Source: Candidatus Nitrosotenuis sp.
Lineage (GTDB): Archaea; Thermoproteota; Nitrososphaeria; Nitrososphaerales; Nitrosopumilaceae
Length of the DNA stretch: 47,023 nt
NCBI GenBank assembly: GCA_004322465.1
Contig: SCVO01000002.1
Span: forward strand, 1-47,023
Direction: 5' to 3'
The stretch's first letter is position 1, and each line of letters begins with the position of its first letter. The notes under the pieces were generated by a model that was not told the origin of the DNA, did not search any database, and saw only the letters and a program-made list of their open reading frames with translations. Shown here one piece after another: positions 1-7,675 of the stretch. A program made the translations under genes and the position numbers.

Positions 1-61
1 TTGATTTACCGTTATCAATGTGTCCAGTTACGATCAAGTTCAAGTGTGGTTTTGTTGCCAT
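1..61 (-). CDS. tuf: Translation elongation factor 1-alpha, N-terminal end (partial)
   Basis: Only the first 20 codons are in the window; the gene runs off the left edge. The reverse strand from ATG at 61 reads MATKPHLNLIVTGHIDNGKS, the start of the GTPase that carries aminoacyl-tRNA to the ribosome. The last residues are the P-loop, G-H-I-D-N-G-K-S, the archaeal/eukaryotic EF-1alpha variant. A TATA-like stretch (GTTTATTACC on the plus strand near 83-92) lies about 27 nt before the ATG. Divergent from the FBP aldolase/phosphatase gene. The family is clear although only the end is visible. Confidence 0.9.
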   Translation of the reverse strand, partial: MATKPHLNLIVTGHIDNGKS

Positions 62-171
62 AGTGATGTGCTGCTGAGAGGGGTTTATTACCGTTGCGAT
101 TTTTTCAATACTTTTTCTCAATTATTGAATTTTTTTTGATCAGAAAAAACTTTGGAACATTTTCAACATAC

Positions 172-177
172 TATAAA
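172..177 (+). promoter_or_regulatory. TATA-like box for fbp
   Basis: TATAAA at 172-177, about 29 nt before ATG 204. This fits an archaeal TATA element feeding a leaderless or nearly leaderless transcript, and it argues against the ATG at 192 as the start. Confidence 0.55.
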
Positions 178-203
178 TCAAAGTAAACAATATGAGAAAA
201 ATA

Positions 204-1334
204 ATGAAAGTCACTGTTTCTGCAATAAAGGCCGATGTTGGAGGAATCGGCGGCCATACAAGACCAAGTGACGGTCTGATTGAGGCAGTAAGAAAAACGG
301 TGAAGGGCGCAGGCAATCTCTTGCTTGATTACTATATCGGTTATTCCGGTGACGATGTCCACATCATAATGTCCCACACAAAAGGTGTTGACAATGCTGA
401 GATCCACGGACTTGCATGGAAAGCGTTTGAGGCTGGAACCGAGGTTGCAAAAAACGAGGGATTGTACGGCGCAGGTCAAGATCTGCTAAAGGACTCATTT
501 TCTGGAAATGTGAAAGGAATGGGCCCTGGAGTCGCAGAGATGGAGTTTGAGGAGAGACCAAACGAAGCATTTACAGTTTTGGCAGCAGACAAAACAGAAC
601 CGGGAGCTTTCAATTATCCGTTTTATCGATTATTTGTTGACGCACTGAGCAATACAGGTCTAATAGTAAACAAATCTCTTGCATCAGGAGTAAAGTTCAA
701 CATAATGGATGTCGAGGCAGGAGAAATTGCTGAACTAGAGTTGTGGCAAGACAAGCCGACACTGGAAGCAGCCCTGATGTATCCTGGAAGATACGTTGTG
801 TCTTCAGTATATACAAAATCAGGCGAGCCAATTCTTGCAGCGTCTACAGACAGACTACACAACATTGCTGGAACTTATGTCGGAAAGGATGATCCAATCG
901 CAGTTGTCAGAACACAAAAGAATTTTCCTGCCACGGAAGAACTTGGAAGCGTCTTTAACAATCCTCACTACGTAGCAGGCAATACGCGCGGAAGTCACCA
1001 CATGCCGCTAATGCCAGTCAAACTCAACACGGCAGCATCAATTGATTTTTGCATTCCAATCATAGAGGCTTTGGTATTTTCCATGCACAATGGCAAGTTC
1101 ACAGGACCGTTTGACGGGTTCTCAACTCCCGACTGGGACTACATACGAGAAATTGCAACCAAAAAGGCACTCGCAATGAGAAGCCAGGGATTCATCCACC
1201 CAGCAACACTTGTTCCAGCAGAACTTGAATATGCAGAGGGTTACAAGGCAGCACTTGAAGGACTTAAGAAAAAGATGAAACCCCTAGAAGAGGCAAAATC
1301 CTACGGCAACAAAAAATACGAAGATCCAGATTAG
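204..1334 (+). CDS. fbp: Fructose-1,6-bisphosphate aldolase/phosphatase (bifunctional, archaeal)
   Basis: Gluconeogenic enzyme that joins glyceraldehyde-3-phosphate and DHAP and then dephosphorylates the product to fructose-6-phosphate, so it drives the pathway one way. About 376 residues, the normal family length. Visible family landmarks: MKVTVSAIKAD start with D11, Mg-binding G-D-D (D50, D51), A-D-K-T-E-P-G (K130), the SFSGNV loop, and Y225 followed by G-K-D-D with K228 as the Schiff-base lysine and D229/D230 as metal ligands. ATG 204 is preferred over ATG 192 because the family begins MK-T/V-T-V/I-S and the TATA-like box at 172-177 sits about 29 nt upstream of 204 but only 17 nt from 192. 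For an autotroph this is the expected sugar-forming step. Confidence 0.96.
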   Translation: MKVTVSAIKADVGGIGGHTRPSDGLIEAVRKTVKGAGNLLLDYYIGYSGDDVHIIMSHTKGVDNAEIHGLAWKAFEAGTEVAKNEGLYGAGQDLLKDSFSGNVKGMGPGVAEMEFEERPNEAFTVLAADKTEPGAFNYPFYRLFVDALSNTGLIVNKSLASGVKFNIMDVEAGEIAELELWQDKPTLEAALMYPGRYVVSSVYTKSGEPILAASTDRLHNIAGTYVGKDDPIAVVRTQKNFPATEELGSVFNNPHYVAGNTRGSHHMPLMPVKLNTAASIDFCIPIIEALVFSMHNGKFTGPFDGFSTPDWDYIREIATKKALAMRSQGFIHPATLVPAELEYAEGYKAALEGLKKKMKPLEEAKSYGNKKYEDPD

Positions 1335-1389
1335 GTGTCATCAACAAATACAGCAATAAGGTTAAGTGCAAGAATCACAAATTGTTAAC

Positions 1390-1794
1390 ATGAGGTCTAG
1401 TACCCTCGATGTTGTAAAGTCTGTCCTGTTTGGATTTTGGATAGGTTCGGTATCGCACATAATTTTCACAATATTTAGCCAAACGATACCAAGCGCAGTC
1501 ACGGGATTTTTCAAAGATGTCGGTGCGGCGTTCATTTTGGTGATGGTTTTTGCATTTGCGTTTACGTGGTTTCTAAAAGCAAGGCCCCACAACAGACCAA
1601 AAAAATACGCAGTTGTGATTTTTGACGTATATGGAAATCAGACGAAGATAGATGGCTTGAGAACCGACTTTAAGAATCACGACGTGGCATGGAGCTTCAT
1701 GAAGCAATACAAGAACGACTATCCATTGCACAACTTTGCAATGGTCTCTGACGCCCCAAACAGTGACAAAAAAACAATTTTCAGGTACATCTAG
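1390..1794 (+). CDS. Small membrane protein of unknown function
   Basis: About 134 residues from ATG 1390. Two hydrophobic segments near residues 8-30 and 38-60 (SVLFGFWIGSVSHIIFTIF and an alanine/phenylalanine/valine-rich second one) are followed by a soluble tail with a charged, aromatic-rich pattern (KKYAVVIFDVYGNQTKI and later WSFMKQYKNDYP). I do not recognise the family. The reading frame also opens at GTG 1366, but that codon lies in the presumed TATA region (GGTTAAG near 1360-1366), about 27 nt before ATG 1390, so ATG is preferred. Likely a lineage-specific inner-membrane protein. Confidence 0.65.
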   Translation: MRSSTLDVVKSVLFGFWIGSVSHIIFTIFSQTIPSAVTGFFKDVGAAFILVMVFAFAFTWFLKARPHNRPKKYAVVIFDVYGNQTKIDGLRTDFKNHDVAWSFMKQYKNDYPLHNFAMVSDAPNSDKKTIFRYI

Positions 1795-1843
1795 AATCAC
1801 AAATCATAAGCGCTAAATACCAAGCAGATTCCATTTTAATAAA

Positions 1844-2134
1844 ATGCCATTAGACGTAATCCAAGAAAAAAACCTCACAGAGATAATCGATTATGCATTA
1901 GAATATCCAAGCATGGTGCTTGCAGCATCAAAGAGCAACAACATTGGAGGCTCCCTGATTGACTTTTCGTATGGGCTTTACATAGGATACATATCGGGTG
2001 TATTCTTTGACAAATTCCTTTTGCAGAACAATCGGTTCCTAAACGACGACGAGCTTGGCGACTATTATTCCAAATTGGCAAACCGAAATTCCGAAATCAT
2101 GCTAAAGATAAAGACTCACTTGAAACTAAAATAG
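1844..2134 (+). CDS. Hypothetical protein, 96 aa
   Basis: Starts MPLDVIQEKNL. Mostly alpha-helical by composition, with a semi-hydrophobic middle around residues 30-60 (GGSLIDFSYGLYIGYISGVFF) and a lysine-rich C-terminus. No catalytic or metal motif is evident. It is a free-standing gene between the small membrane protein and DNA ligase, on the same strand as both. The hydrophobic middle could be amphipathic or a single membrane helix. Function unknown. Confidence 0.6.
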   Translation: MPLDVIQEKNLTEIIDYALEYPSMVLAASKSNNIGGSLIDFSYGLYIGYISGVFFDKFLLQNNRFLNDDELGDYYSKLANRNSEIMLKIKTHLKLK

Positions 2135-2241
2135 CAAGAATGCCAATCAACGCCAAAGTATTTACAAAAGAATCGCCCAAGTAGCGCAAATTAGCATTTT
2201 ACCTACTCAGACTTTTATTCAAGAATAATTAAAAAAATCCA

Positions 2242-4008
2242 GTGCAATTTTCGTTAATATCAGATACCTTTGAGAAGATGGAGGCCACTACAAAAAGACT
2301 TGAGCTTACGCAGCATTTGGTGGACTTGTTCAAGGTAACTCCGAGGGAAAGCATTTCAAAAATAGTTTATTTGATTCAGGGCAAGTTACGGCCGGATTTT
2401 GAGGGGGTTGAGCTCGGAGTAGCTGAAAAACTTGCGATTAGAGCAATCGCAAAATCGTCTGGCAGCTCAGTTAGAAAAATCCAGGATCTCTTTTTCGAAG
2501 ATGGCGACTTGGGACACGCTGCATCAAAAGCACTTGAGCAAAAAACGCAGACGACGTTTCTCATGCAGCAAATAACTGCAGAAAGAGTATACGATACTTT
2601 GTTCAAAATTGCAAAGCTGGAAGGCGCAAGATCACAGGACATGAAGATGAAGTACATTTCCAGTCTCCTAAACGACGCCACCCCGCAAGAGGCAAAGTTC
2701 ATTCTCAAAATAGCAATGGGTACGCTAAGACTCGGCATTGCGGACAATACGGTAATGGACGCGCTTGCAATCGCATACACCGGTTCTCGTGCGAATCGCG
2801 AAAAACTTGAAGCTGCGTACAATGTTTCATCAGACCTTGGAAGAGTTGCAGAAATTGTAGCAGAAAAAAACTTGGATGGGCTGGATGAGTTTCATGTTTC
2901 GTTGTTCAGTCCGATTCGACCAATGCTTGCAGAACGCGTCAAAAGCGCAGCGGAGGCAAGTGAGAAGCTAGGCAAAGAGTTTGCAGCAGAGTACAAGCTT
3001 GACGGAGAGAGGGTCCAGATTCACCTAGGGGAGGACAGAGTGATATTATTCTCAAGAAGGCTCGAAAACATCACCAGCCATTATCCGGACATTGTCGAAA
3101 ACATTCCAAAGGCGTTAAAGACGCAGGAAATAATTTTGGAGGCAGAGGCAGTCGCGATAAACGAGAACACCGGTGAGTTTCTTCCGTTCCAGGAATTGAT
3201 GCACAGGCGAAGAAAATACAACATCGATAGAATCGTATCCCAGTATCCAATAACGGTCAATCTCTTTGACATCATGTATCTGAACGGAAAAGATCTGCTA
3301 AACTCGACATATGTGGAAAGAAGAAAGAAACTAGAGGACATTACAACTGAAAACGAATTTGTAAAACTTGTTCCGAAAATAATCGTAAGATCGGAAAACG
3401 AAGTCGAAGATTTTTTGGAAAATGGAATCAATGCTGGGTGCGAGGGGCTGATGCTGAAGGTACTTGATGCGCCATACAGGGCAGGCGCAAGAGGAAGCAA
3501 CTGGCTTAAGCTAAAGCGGGAATACAGAAACGAGCTTGGGGACAGCCTTGATCTGGTCGTAATTGGTGCGTTCTTTGGAAAGGGCAGAAGGACTGGAAAA
3601 TACGGGACTCTGCTGCTTGCCACATACAACCAAGAAAATGACGCCTTTGAGAGCATCTGTAAGGTCGGCACAGGATTTACAGACGAGAATTTGGATCAGC
3701 TGTATCAGATTCTTTCTAACAAGGTTACCCTAAAGAAAAATCCAAGAATCGAGAGCGGCATGGAGCCAGATGTGTGGTTTGAGCCGGAATTGGTAATTGA
3801 GATAGTGGCGTCAGAGATAACCCTAAGCCCAGTACACACGTGTGCAAAAGATATAGTACGAAAGGGAAGCGGTCTTGCACTCAGGTTTCCAAAGTTCACA
3901 GGCAAGATCAGAGATGAAAAAGCGCCAGAAGATGCATCGACAGATCAAGAAGTAGTTACACTTTACAGAAATCAGAAAAAAGTAACACAGAATGTTTCAG
4001 AGGTTTGA
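2242..4008 (+). CDS. lig: ATP-dependent DNA ligase
   Basis: Seals nicks during replication and repair, using ATP to form a ligase-AMP intermediate. 588 residues, typical for archaeal LigI-type enzymes. The N-terminal DNA-binding region covers about 1-215. The nucleotidyltransferase domain has motif I Y-K-L-D-G-E-R with K252 as the adenylated lysine, then SRRLENIT (motif III region) and EGLMLK (motif IV region). A C-terminal OB-fold begins around 420 and includes the WLKLKREY motif V. The start is GTG 2242, which gives MQFSLISDTFEKME as in family members; no better in-frame ATG exists before M13. It stands alone upstream of the DUF47 gene. Confidence 0.96.
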   Translation: MQFSLISDTFEKMEATTKRLELTQHLVDLFKVTPRESISKIVYLIQGKLRPDFEGVELGVAEKLAIRAIAKSSGSSVRKIQDLFFEDGDLGHAASKALEQKTQTTFLMQQITAERVYDTLFKIAKLEGARSQDMKMKYISSLLNDATPQEAKFILKIAMGTLRLGIADNTVMDALAIAYTGSRANREKLEAAYNVSSDLGRVAEIVAEKNLDGLDEFHVSLFSPIRPMLAERVKSAAEASEKLGKEFAAEYKLDGERVQIHLGEDRVILFSRRLENITSHYPDIVENIPKALKTQEIILEAEAVAINENTGEFLPFQELMHRRRKYNIDRIVSQYPITVNLFDIMYLNGKDLLNSTYVERRKKLEDITTENEFVKLVPKIIVRSENEVEDFLENGINAGCEGLMLKVLDAPYRAGARGSNWLKLKREYRNELGDSLDLVVIGAFFGKGRRTGKYGTLLLATYNQENDAFESICKVGTGFTDENLDQLYQILSNKVTLKKNPRIESGMEPDVWFEPELVIEIVASEITLSPVHTCAKDIVRKGSGLALRFPKFTGKIRDEKAPEDASTDQEVVTLYRNQKKVTQNVSEV

Positions 4009-4056
4009 GCGCATTCTGTGCAAGATTAATTAAGACCAAGACAAGTCTAAAAAAGG

Positions 4057-4710
4057 ATGTATAGTGGGGAGCTAGAGGTCCAAGCAAAGCGAAAAGCAAT
4101 CGCGGTTTTACAAGACGAAATAAACAGAATCTTAAATGCTGCAAGAGAACTTGCAACGCTGCCAGACCTCCTTATGAAAAAAGACAAGGCGGGAGTAAAA
4201 GCTGCAAACGAGCAGATCTCAAGCATTGAGGAAGAAGTTGAAAACCTTCGACGAAAAATCACTCGTGAGGTCGCAGATGTTGGCGGACTCATCATGAACA
4301 GGGAAAATCTTTTGAACACGGCATACACGATGGACGAAATTGCAGGCTACATAACAGGAATTGCTTTCAAATTATCAAACATCAAGCCAGCTACACTAAA
4401 GAATGCCAAGCTAGATGGAGACATTTCAGTGCTAATCGAGCTTGTAGTAGATGAGGTGTACAAACTCAACGAGATAGTCCGCGGACTCAACACGAACGCC
4501 GCAAATGCAATTGAGCTTGCGCAAGAGACCCAAAAAATAGAACGCGAAATTGACAAAAAATACAGAATGGCAATAGTCAAGGCATTAGACGAAATCACAA
4601 ACATCAAAGAACTAATGCTTGTCAAGGACGTCATTCAAGGAATTGAGGAAATGTCAGACAAGTGCCAACAGGTATCAGACTCATTTATCTTACTTGCACT
4701 GAGTCTATAA
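4057..4710 (+). CDS. DUF47/PhoU-like helical protein
   Basis: 217 residues, almost entirely alpha-helical with heptad-like patterns (QISSIEEEVENLRRKI; QKIEREIDKKYRMAIVKALD). This is the layout of the DUF47/PhoU-like three-helix-bundle family, often paired with low-affinity phosphate transporters of the Pit type. The C-terminal part (VKDVIQGIEEMSDKCQQVSD) matches the family's usual end with a metal-binding E-x-x-x-D-like pattern. No Pit gene is adjacent, so the partner must be elsewhere. A phosphate-uptake role is inference from the family. It is followed by a T-rich stretch that may end transcription. Confidence 0.75.
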   Translation: MYSGELEVQAKRKAIAVLQDEINRILNAARELATLPDLLMKKDKAGVKAANEQISSIEEEVENLRRKITREVADVGGLIMNRENLLNTAYTMDEIAGYITGIAFKLSNIKPATLKNAKLDGDISVLIELVVDEVYKLNEIVRGLNTNAANAIELAQETQKIEREIDKKYRMAIVKALDEITNIKELMLVKDVIQGIEEMSDKCQQVSDSFILLALSL

Positions 4711-4711
4711 C

Positions 4712-4731
4712 CATTATTTTTCTATTTTTAC
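4712..4731 (+). terminator. T-rich terminator-like stretch
   Basis: Just after the DUF47 stop codon, a run containing ATTATTTTTCTATTTTTA. Archaeal RNA polymerase can terminate at oligo-T without a hairpin, so this is a plausible 3' end. Confidence 0.4.
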
Positions 4732-4763
4732 TAGAAACATCCACATCTGGCGAATCGCAATAA

Positions 4764-4771
4764 TTTTTAAT
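4764..4771 (+). promoter_or_regulatory. TATA-like box for tRNA endonuclease gene
   Basis: TTTTTAAT, centred about 25 nt upstream of ATG 4793. It supports that ATG over the in-frame TTG at 4781. Confidence 0.5.
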
Positions 4772-4792
4772 GCTGCTAATTTGTCCCATATC

Positions 4793-5326
4793 ATGAAAGG
4801 CGACATCATAGAAAACAGAATCATCGTGTGGGATTCGGACGACGCGCGTGAGCTTTTCACAGACACGTATTATGGGAAGCCAATCGGCATGGCAAAGCCA
4901 AAGCCTGAAGAAATCAACGTGCCGCTAATCTTAGACCTAATCGAGGGATGCTACTTGCAGGAAAAATCAAAACTTGCAATTTTCCGGGCAAAAAAGAAAA
5001 TAACAATAGATCAGATGATGGAAATTTGCAGAAACGAGTATCATAATTTTGATAAGAAATATCTCGTCTACAAGGAATTCAGAGACAAGAAATACATTGT
5101 GAATCCAGGAATAAAATTTGGATGCGATTTTGCAGTGTACCAGAGGGGGCCGGGAATTGATCACGCACCATATTTGGTTCATGTATACAATAGAAACGAC
5201 ACCATATCATCAACTGGAGTGGTGCTTGCAGGAAGACTCGCAACGAGTGTAAAGAAAAATTTCATACTTGCGATACCGCACGGCGAAAAAACAGATTATC
5301 TTGCACTAGATTGGTGGAGAGCCTAG
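4793..5326 (+). CDS. endA: tRNA-splicing endonuclease (EndA)
   Basis: Cuts introns from pre-tRNA at bulge-helix-bulge sites. About 177 residues, the size of the one-domain homotetrameric type. The catalytic triad is visible: Y116 in AVYQRGPGIDH, H124 in the same block, and K154/K155 in TSVKKNFILAI. The N-terminal half (to about 80) is the typical poorly conserved subdomain. The gene converges on, and overlaps by 4 nt, the small leftward gene ending at 5323. Start ATG 4793 was chosen from the TATA spacing. Confidence 0.93.
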   Translation: MKGDIIENRIIVWDSDDARELFTDTYYGKPIGMAKPKPEEINVPLILDLIEGCYLQEKSKLAIFRAKKKITIDQMMEICRNEYHNFDKKYLVYKEFRDKKYIVNPGIKFGCDFAVYQRGPGIDHAPYLVHVYNRNDTISSTGVVLAGRLATSVKKNFILAIPHGEKTDYLALDWWRA

Positions 5327-5694
5327 ATTTTCTTTACACATTCTGCAATTTTATCATAAATCGCATACATGTCTTTTGTAATCTTAAAGTCATAGCTGTT
5401 TTCCCACTTGCCGTATATCCGAACTCCGTTATCGGACGGGTCGACAAAGATAGTCGCATCCTTTACGCTTTGCTTTGCAATTAGATCATTTAGTTGAGAA
5501 TCTTTGTTGAGTTCATCTGCAAGCATTCCGCCATCCCACCTTACTGACTCTACTTTTTTTGTGGCAAAGTGTCCTTTTGTTTTCAGCATAGTCCTTGCCA
5601 CATATTTGGAAGGGCTAGCAACATTTACTTTGACAATAAAATGAGCCTGAAATCTGTCCTGTGCGCCCCACGGAGAAATAGTAGAATCTTGCAT
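5323..5694 (-). CDS. Hypothetical protein, 123 aa
   Basis: Soluble-looking protein starting MQDSTISPWGAQDRFQAHF. It has mixed alpha/beta character (HFIVKVNVASPSKYVARTML; ATIFVDPSDNGVRIYGKW) and ends in a helix with C-V-K-K-I. No recognised motif. It is the second gene of a leftward pair, 3 nt after the stop of the 78-residue gene, so the two are probably co-transcribed. Its last codons overlap those of the convergent tRNA endonuclease. I see nothing that ties it to the neighbouring integrase. Confidence 0.6.
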   Translation of the reverse strand: MQDSTISPWGAQDRFQAHFIVKVNVASPSKYVARTMLKTKGHFATKKVESVRWDGGMLADELNKDSQLNDLIAKQSVKDATIFVDPSDNGVRIYGKWENSYDFKITKDMYAIYDKIAECVKKI

Positions 5695-5697
5695 GTG

Positions 5698-5934
5698 TTA
5701 CCCTTTTTGAATTATCTGAATTACGTCAATATTAGAATTTTTTAGTTCAACGCAGCCTTGGTTTGTAACCATTCGCGGCGTTTGTGAGAAAGATCGTCCA
5801 TAATAATCGCCTTTTTCTACAGAGTCAGTACCCCTTTCCTTTGGAACCGAGTCCACTCCGATCTCCTTTAGCATGTGTGAGACCTTTTCTGGCCAAGTGT
5901 GTCGCACAAAAGTATCAGATTCGGAATCGTGCAT
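5698..5934 (-). CDS. Hypothetical protein, 78 aa
   Basis: Starts MHDSESDTFVRHTWPEKV, rich in charged and polar residues, with a C-terminal hydrophobic strand-like stretch (NIDVIQIIQ). It is the first gene of a leftward two-gene unit with the 123-residue protein. No family is recognised. It is the last gene before the accessory insertion, so its upstream region may have been changed by that insertion. Confidence 0.5.
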   Translation of the reverse strand: MHDSESDTFVRHTWPEKVSHMLKEIGVDSVPKERGTDSVEKGDYYGRSFSQTPRMVTNQGCVELKNSNIDVIQIIQKG

Positions 5935-5958
5935 GAAGATATTGATTTTGTACCCACA

Positions 5959-5969
5959 AATAAAGATTC
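5959..5969 (+). repeat. Candidate left att-like direct repeat (11 bp)
   Basis: AATAAAGATTC occurs here, about 47 nt before the integrase start, and again at 12299-12309 just before the Ehr operon. The two copies bracket all the accessory genes. At 11 bp and AT-rich it could be chance. No tRNA gene is present at either end. Confidence 0.3.
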
Positions 5970-5986
5970 TAGATTTGTCTAGTACC

Positions 5987-5995
5987 CTTAAATTA
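5987..5995 (+). promoter_or_regulatory. TATA-like box for integrase
   Basis: CTTAAATTA, centred about 25 nt before ATG 6016. It supports a leaderless start at that ATG rather than the in-frame TTG 5998. Confidence 0.45.
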
Positions 5996-6015
5996 TTTTG
6001 GCACTATTTACCACC

Positions 6016-7272
6016 ATGACAGAATCTAGGGCTTTGGAGATGTTCTTCGAGTCCATCAAATCTCCAGCCACAAGAAAGGCGTATGATTATCAGTTAAACG
6101 CCTTCAAGAAATATTTCAAATTCAGATCCATTGAATCGATCTTAGAAATAGAGCCAAAGCAGATCCAGATCTACATTGAGGATTACATTATCCACCTAAA
6201 ACGAAAAGGGCTAAGCAGGGCATACATCAATCAGGGCGTTTGTGCCATCCAGTTGTTTCTAGTGATGAATGACATTGTGCTCAACTGGAAAAAACTAAAG
6301 AAGCTATTAACCAACATTGAAACCCCCAAGTCCACAGATACACCTTATTCAACGGACAATATCAAAAGGATGCTTGAAGTTGCTCGCGCGTTACGAGACA
6401 AGTCAATTATTCATTTTTTGGCATCTTCTGGGGTAAGGATTGGCGCACTACCAGAACTAAAGCTTAAACACTTGGCAGAAATGCCCAACGGGTGCAAATC
6501 AATTCTAGTCTACGCTGGAGAAAGGGAAGAATATCTAACATTTCTAACGACGGAGGCAAGTGCAACACTTGACAATTATTTTAACCAAAGGCGAAATAAT
6601 GAAGAAACACTTACCCCAGAAAGTCCCGTTTTTAGAGCCAGATACAGCATAGGATCAGCCAAAGCGCAACCAATGACAATAAACAGCCTAACTGGAATGA
6701 TGAAAGGCATACTAAAAGACGCCAACATAAGAAAACCAAAAGGTAAAAGGTTTGAGCAGATGCGTTTTCACGGTCTGCGTAAGAGATTTGCCACCATACT
6801 CAAACTAAACAAGAACATTAACCAAAACGCAGTCGAGAGGCTCCTAGGACATAAGAACGGGTTAGATAGTTCGTATTACAAGCCAACCAAGCAAGAACTG
6901 TTTTCAGAATACATTTTGGCTATGAGAGACCTAATCGTAGATGATACCTTGATGGTAAAAGCACAGTTAGAATCTGAAAAAGCAGAGCATGAAGCCAAGA
7001 TTGCCGAATTAAAATCCCAGCACGAGAAGATGGAGAATGAAAGATTTGCAGAACTCAAAAAAGATATGGAAAACCTCAAAATCAGCATAGCAGTAGGGCA
7101 TGAATGGGATCGAATCCAAAATGAAAAGGATTCAGAAAAACGCAAGGAATTGACAAGAAAGTTTGCCCAGAGATACAACCTGAATCCGAATCAGCCGATC
7201 GGTGTAGATTTTGTCACCATGTCTCCGGAATCGATAAAGTCGTTCATTGAGATATTCAGCGAATCAAAATAA
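6016..7272 (+). CDS. Tyrosine recombinase/integrase with C-terminal coiled coil
   Basis: Site-specific recombinase expected to integrate or excise the surrounding element. From ATG 6016 (418 residues): SAM-like N-terminal core-binding domain about 1-100; catalytic domain about 105-295 with R141 (SSGVRIGAL), H252-x-x-R255 (FHGLRKRF), H279 (LLGHKNG) and the nucleophile Y288 nine residues later, all in the canonical order. After the catalytic domain, about 110 extra residues form a charged helix (KAEHEAKIAELKSQHEKMEN) and a short tail. This coiled coil is not part of the minimal Xer fold and may serve oligomerisation. It lies at the left end of an AT-rich insertion, as integrases usually do. All catalytic residues are intact, so it could be active. 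Confidence 0.9.
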   Translation: MTESRALEMFFESIKSPATRKAYDYQLNAFKKYFKFRSIESILEIEPKQIQIYIEDYIIHLKRKGLSRAYINQGVCAIQLFLVMNDIVLNWKKLKKLLTNIETPKSTDTPYSTDNIKRMLEVARALRDKSIIHFLASSGVRIGALPELKLKHLAEMPNGCKSILVYAGEREEYLTFLTTEASATLDNYFNQRRNNEETLTPESPVFRARYSIGSAKAQPMTINSLTGMMKGILKDANIRKPKGKRFEQMRFHGLRKRFATILKLNKNINQNAVERLLGHKNGLDSSYYKPTKQELFSEYILAMRDLIVDDTLMVKAQLESEKAEHEAKIAELKSQHEKMENERFAELKKDMENLKISIAVGHEWDRIQNEKDSEKRKELTRKFAQRYNLNPNQPIGVDFVTMSPESIKSFIEIFSESK

Positions 7273-7288
7273 TCGCTACAGTGATGCC

Positions 7289-7358
7289 TTTTACAGGGCT
7301 CATAACACGTTTTAGATGACTTATAACTCGTTCAGGAGTTTTACAGGGATTATAACTC
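7289..7358. repeat. Short interspersed direct repeats after integrase
   Basis: TTTTACAGGG occurs at 7289-7298 and 7339-7348 (50 bp apart), and TTATAACTC at 7321-7329 and 7350-7358. A related CATAAC lies near 7301. No open reading frame covers them. They belong to the repeat-rich non-coding block between the integrase and the membrane protein (7273-7675). Confidence 0.5.
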
Positions 7359-7421
7359 CACTGACGGGGGCTGATTTTTCAAAAATCGGAATTTTAATCA
7401 AATCTGACTACCCCAGATTCA

Positions 7422-7463
7422 CTGGAGACCCCTCCAGCTAGGGGCAGTGATTTTGGTGCCCCT
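7422..7463. other. Overlapping alternative hairpins
   Basis: Three inverted repeats share bases: CTGGAG/CTCCAG (7422-7427 with 7432-7437), CCCCT/AGGGG (7429-7433 with 7440-7444), and AGGGGCA/TGCCCCT (7440-7446 with 7457-7463). They cannot all form at once. This fits a structured RNA, a replication-origin-like region or a switching leader. No function can be assigned from sequence alone. Confidence 0.45.
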
Positions 7464-7502
7464 ACCAGTATGAATGCAGTGCTGGGGCTGAGGCTGGCTC
7501 TT

Positions 7503-7514
7503 CATTTTAAAATG
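7503..7514. repeat. Palindrome CATTTTAAAATG, copy 1
   Basis: Perfect 12-bp palindrome, sitting 17 nt before the tandem repeats. The same 12-mer recurs at 8645-8656 in the next intergenic region of the element, and a diverged form occurs at about 12161-12172. It may be a binding site for an element-encoded or host dimeric protein. Confidence 0.5.
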
Positions 7515-7530
7515 CAGGCACAAAACCAGT

Positions 7531-7640
7531 GCAGCCTAGTACCAGTGAGTTTGCAGCCTAGTACCAGTGAGTTTGCAGCCTAGTACCAGTGAGTTTGCAG
7601 CCTAGTACCAGTGAGTTTGCAGCCTAGTACCAGTGAGTTT
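7531..7640. repeat. Five perfect 22-bp tandem repeats (iteron-like)
   Basis: Five head-to-tail identical 22-bp units occupy 7531-7552, 7553-7574, 7575-7596, 7597-7618 and 7619-7640, each carrying the core CCTAGTACCAGTGAG. A partial ACCAGT precedes the first. There are no spacers, so this is not CRISPR. The unit length equals two helical turns, as in plasmid iterons or protein-binding arrays. It lies just downstream of the leftward membrane-protein gene and next to the structured region. No Rep-like gene is seen in the window. Confidence 0.9.
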
Positions 7641-7675
7641 GAATTATTCCTTAGCAAATCGAATTTAATATTGGA

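Noticed and set aside
5934-6016. tRNA gene as integration target next to the integrase
   Set aside because: No cloverleaf-like arms or T-loop GTTCAA-type sequence are visible at either end of the insertion.
7531-7640. CRISPR array
   Set aside because: The repeats are directly adjacent with no spacers, and no cas genes are in the window.
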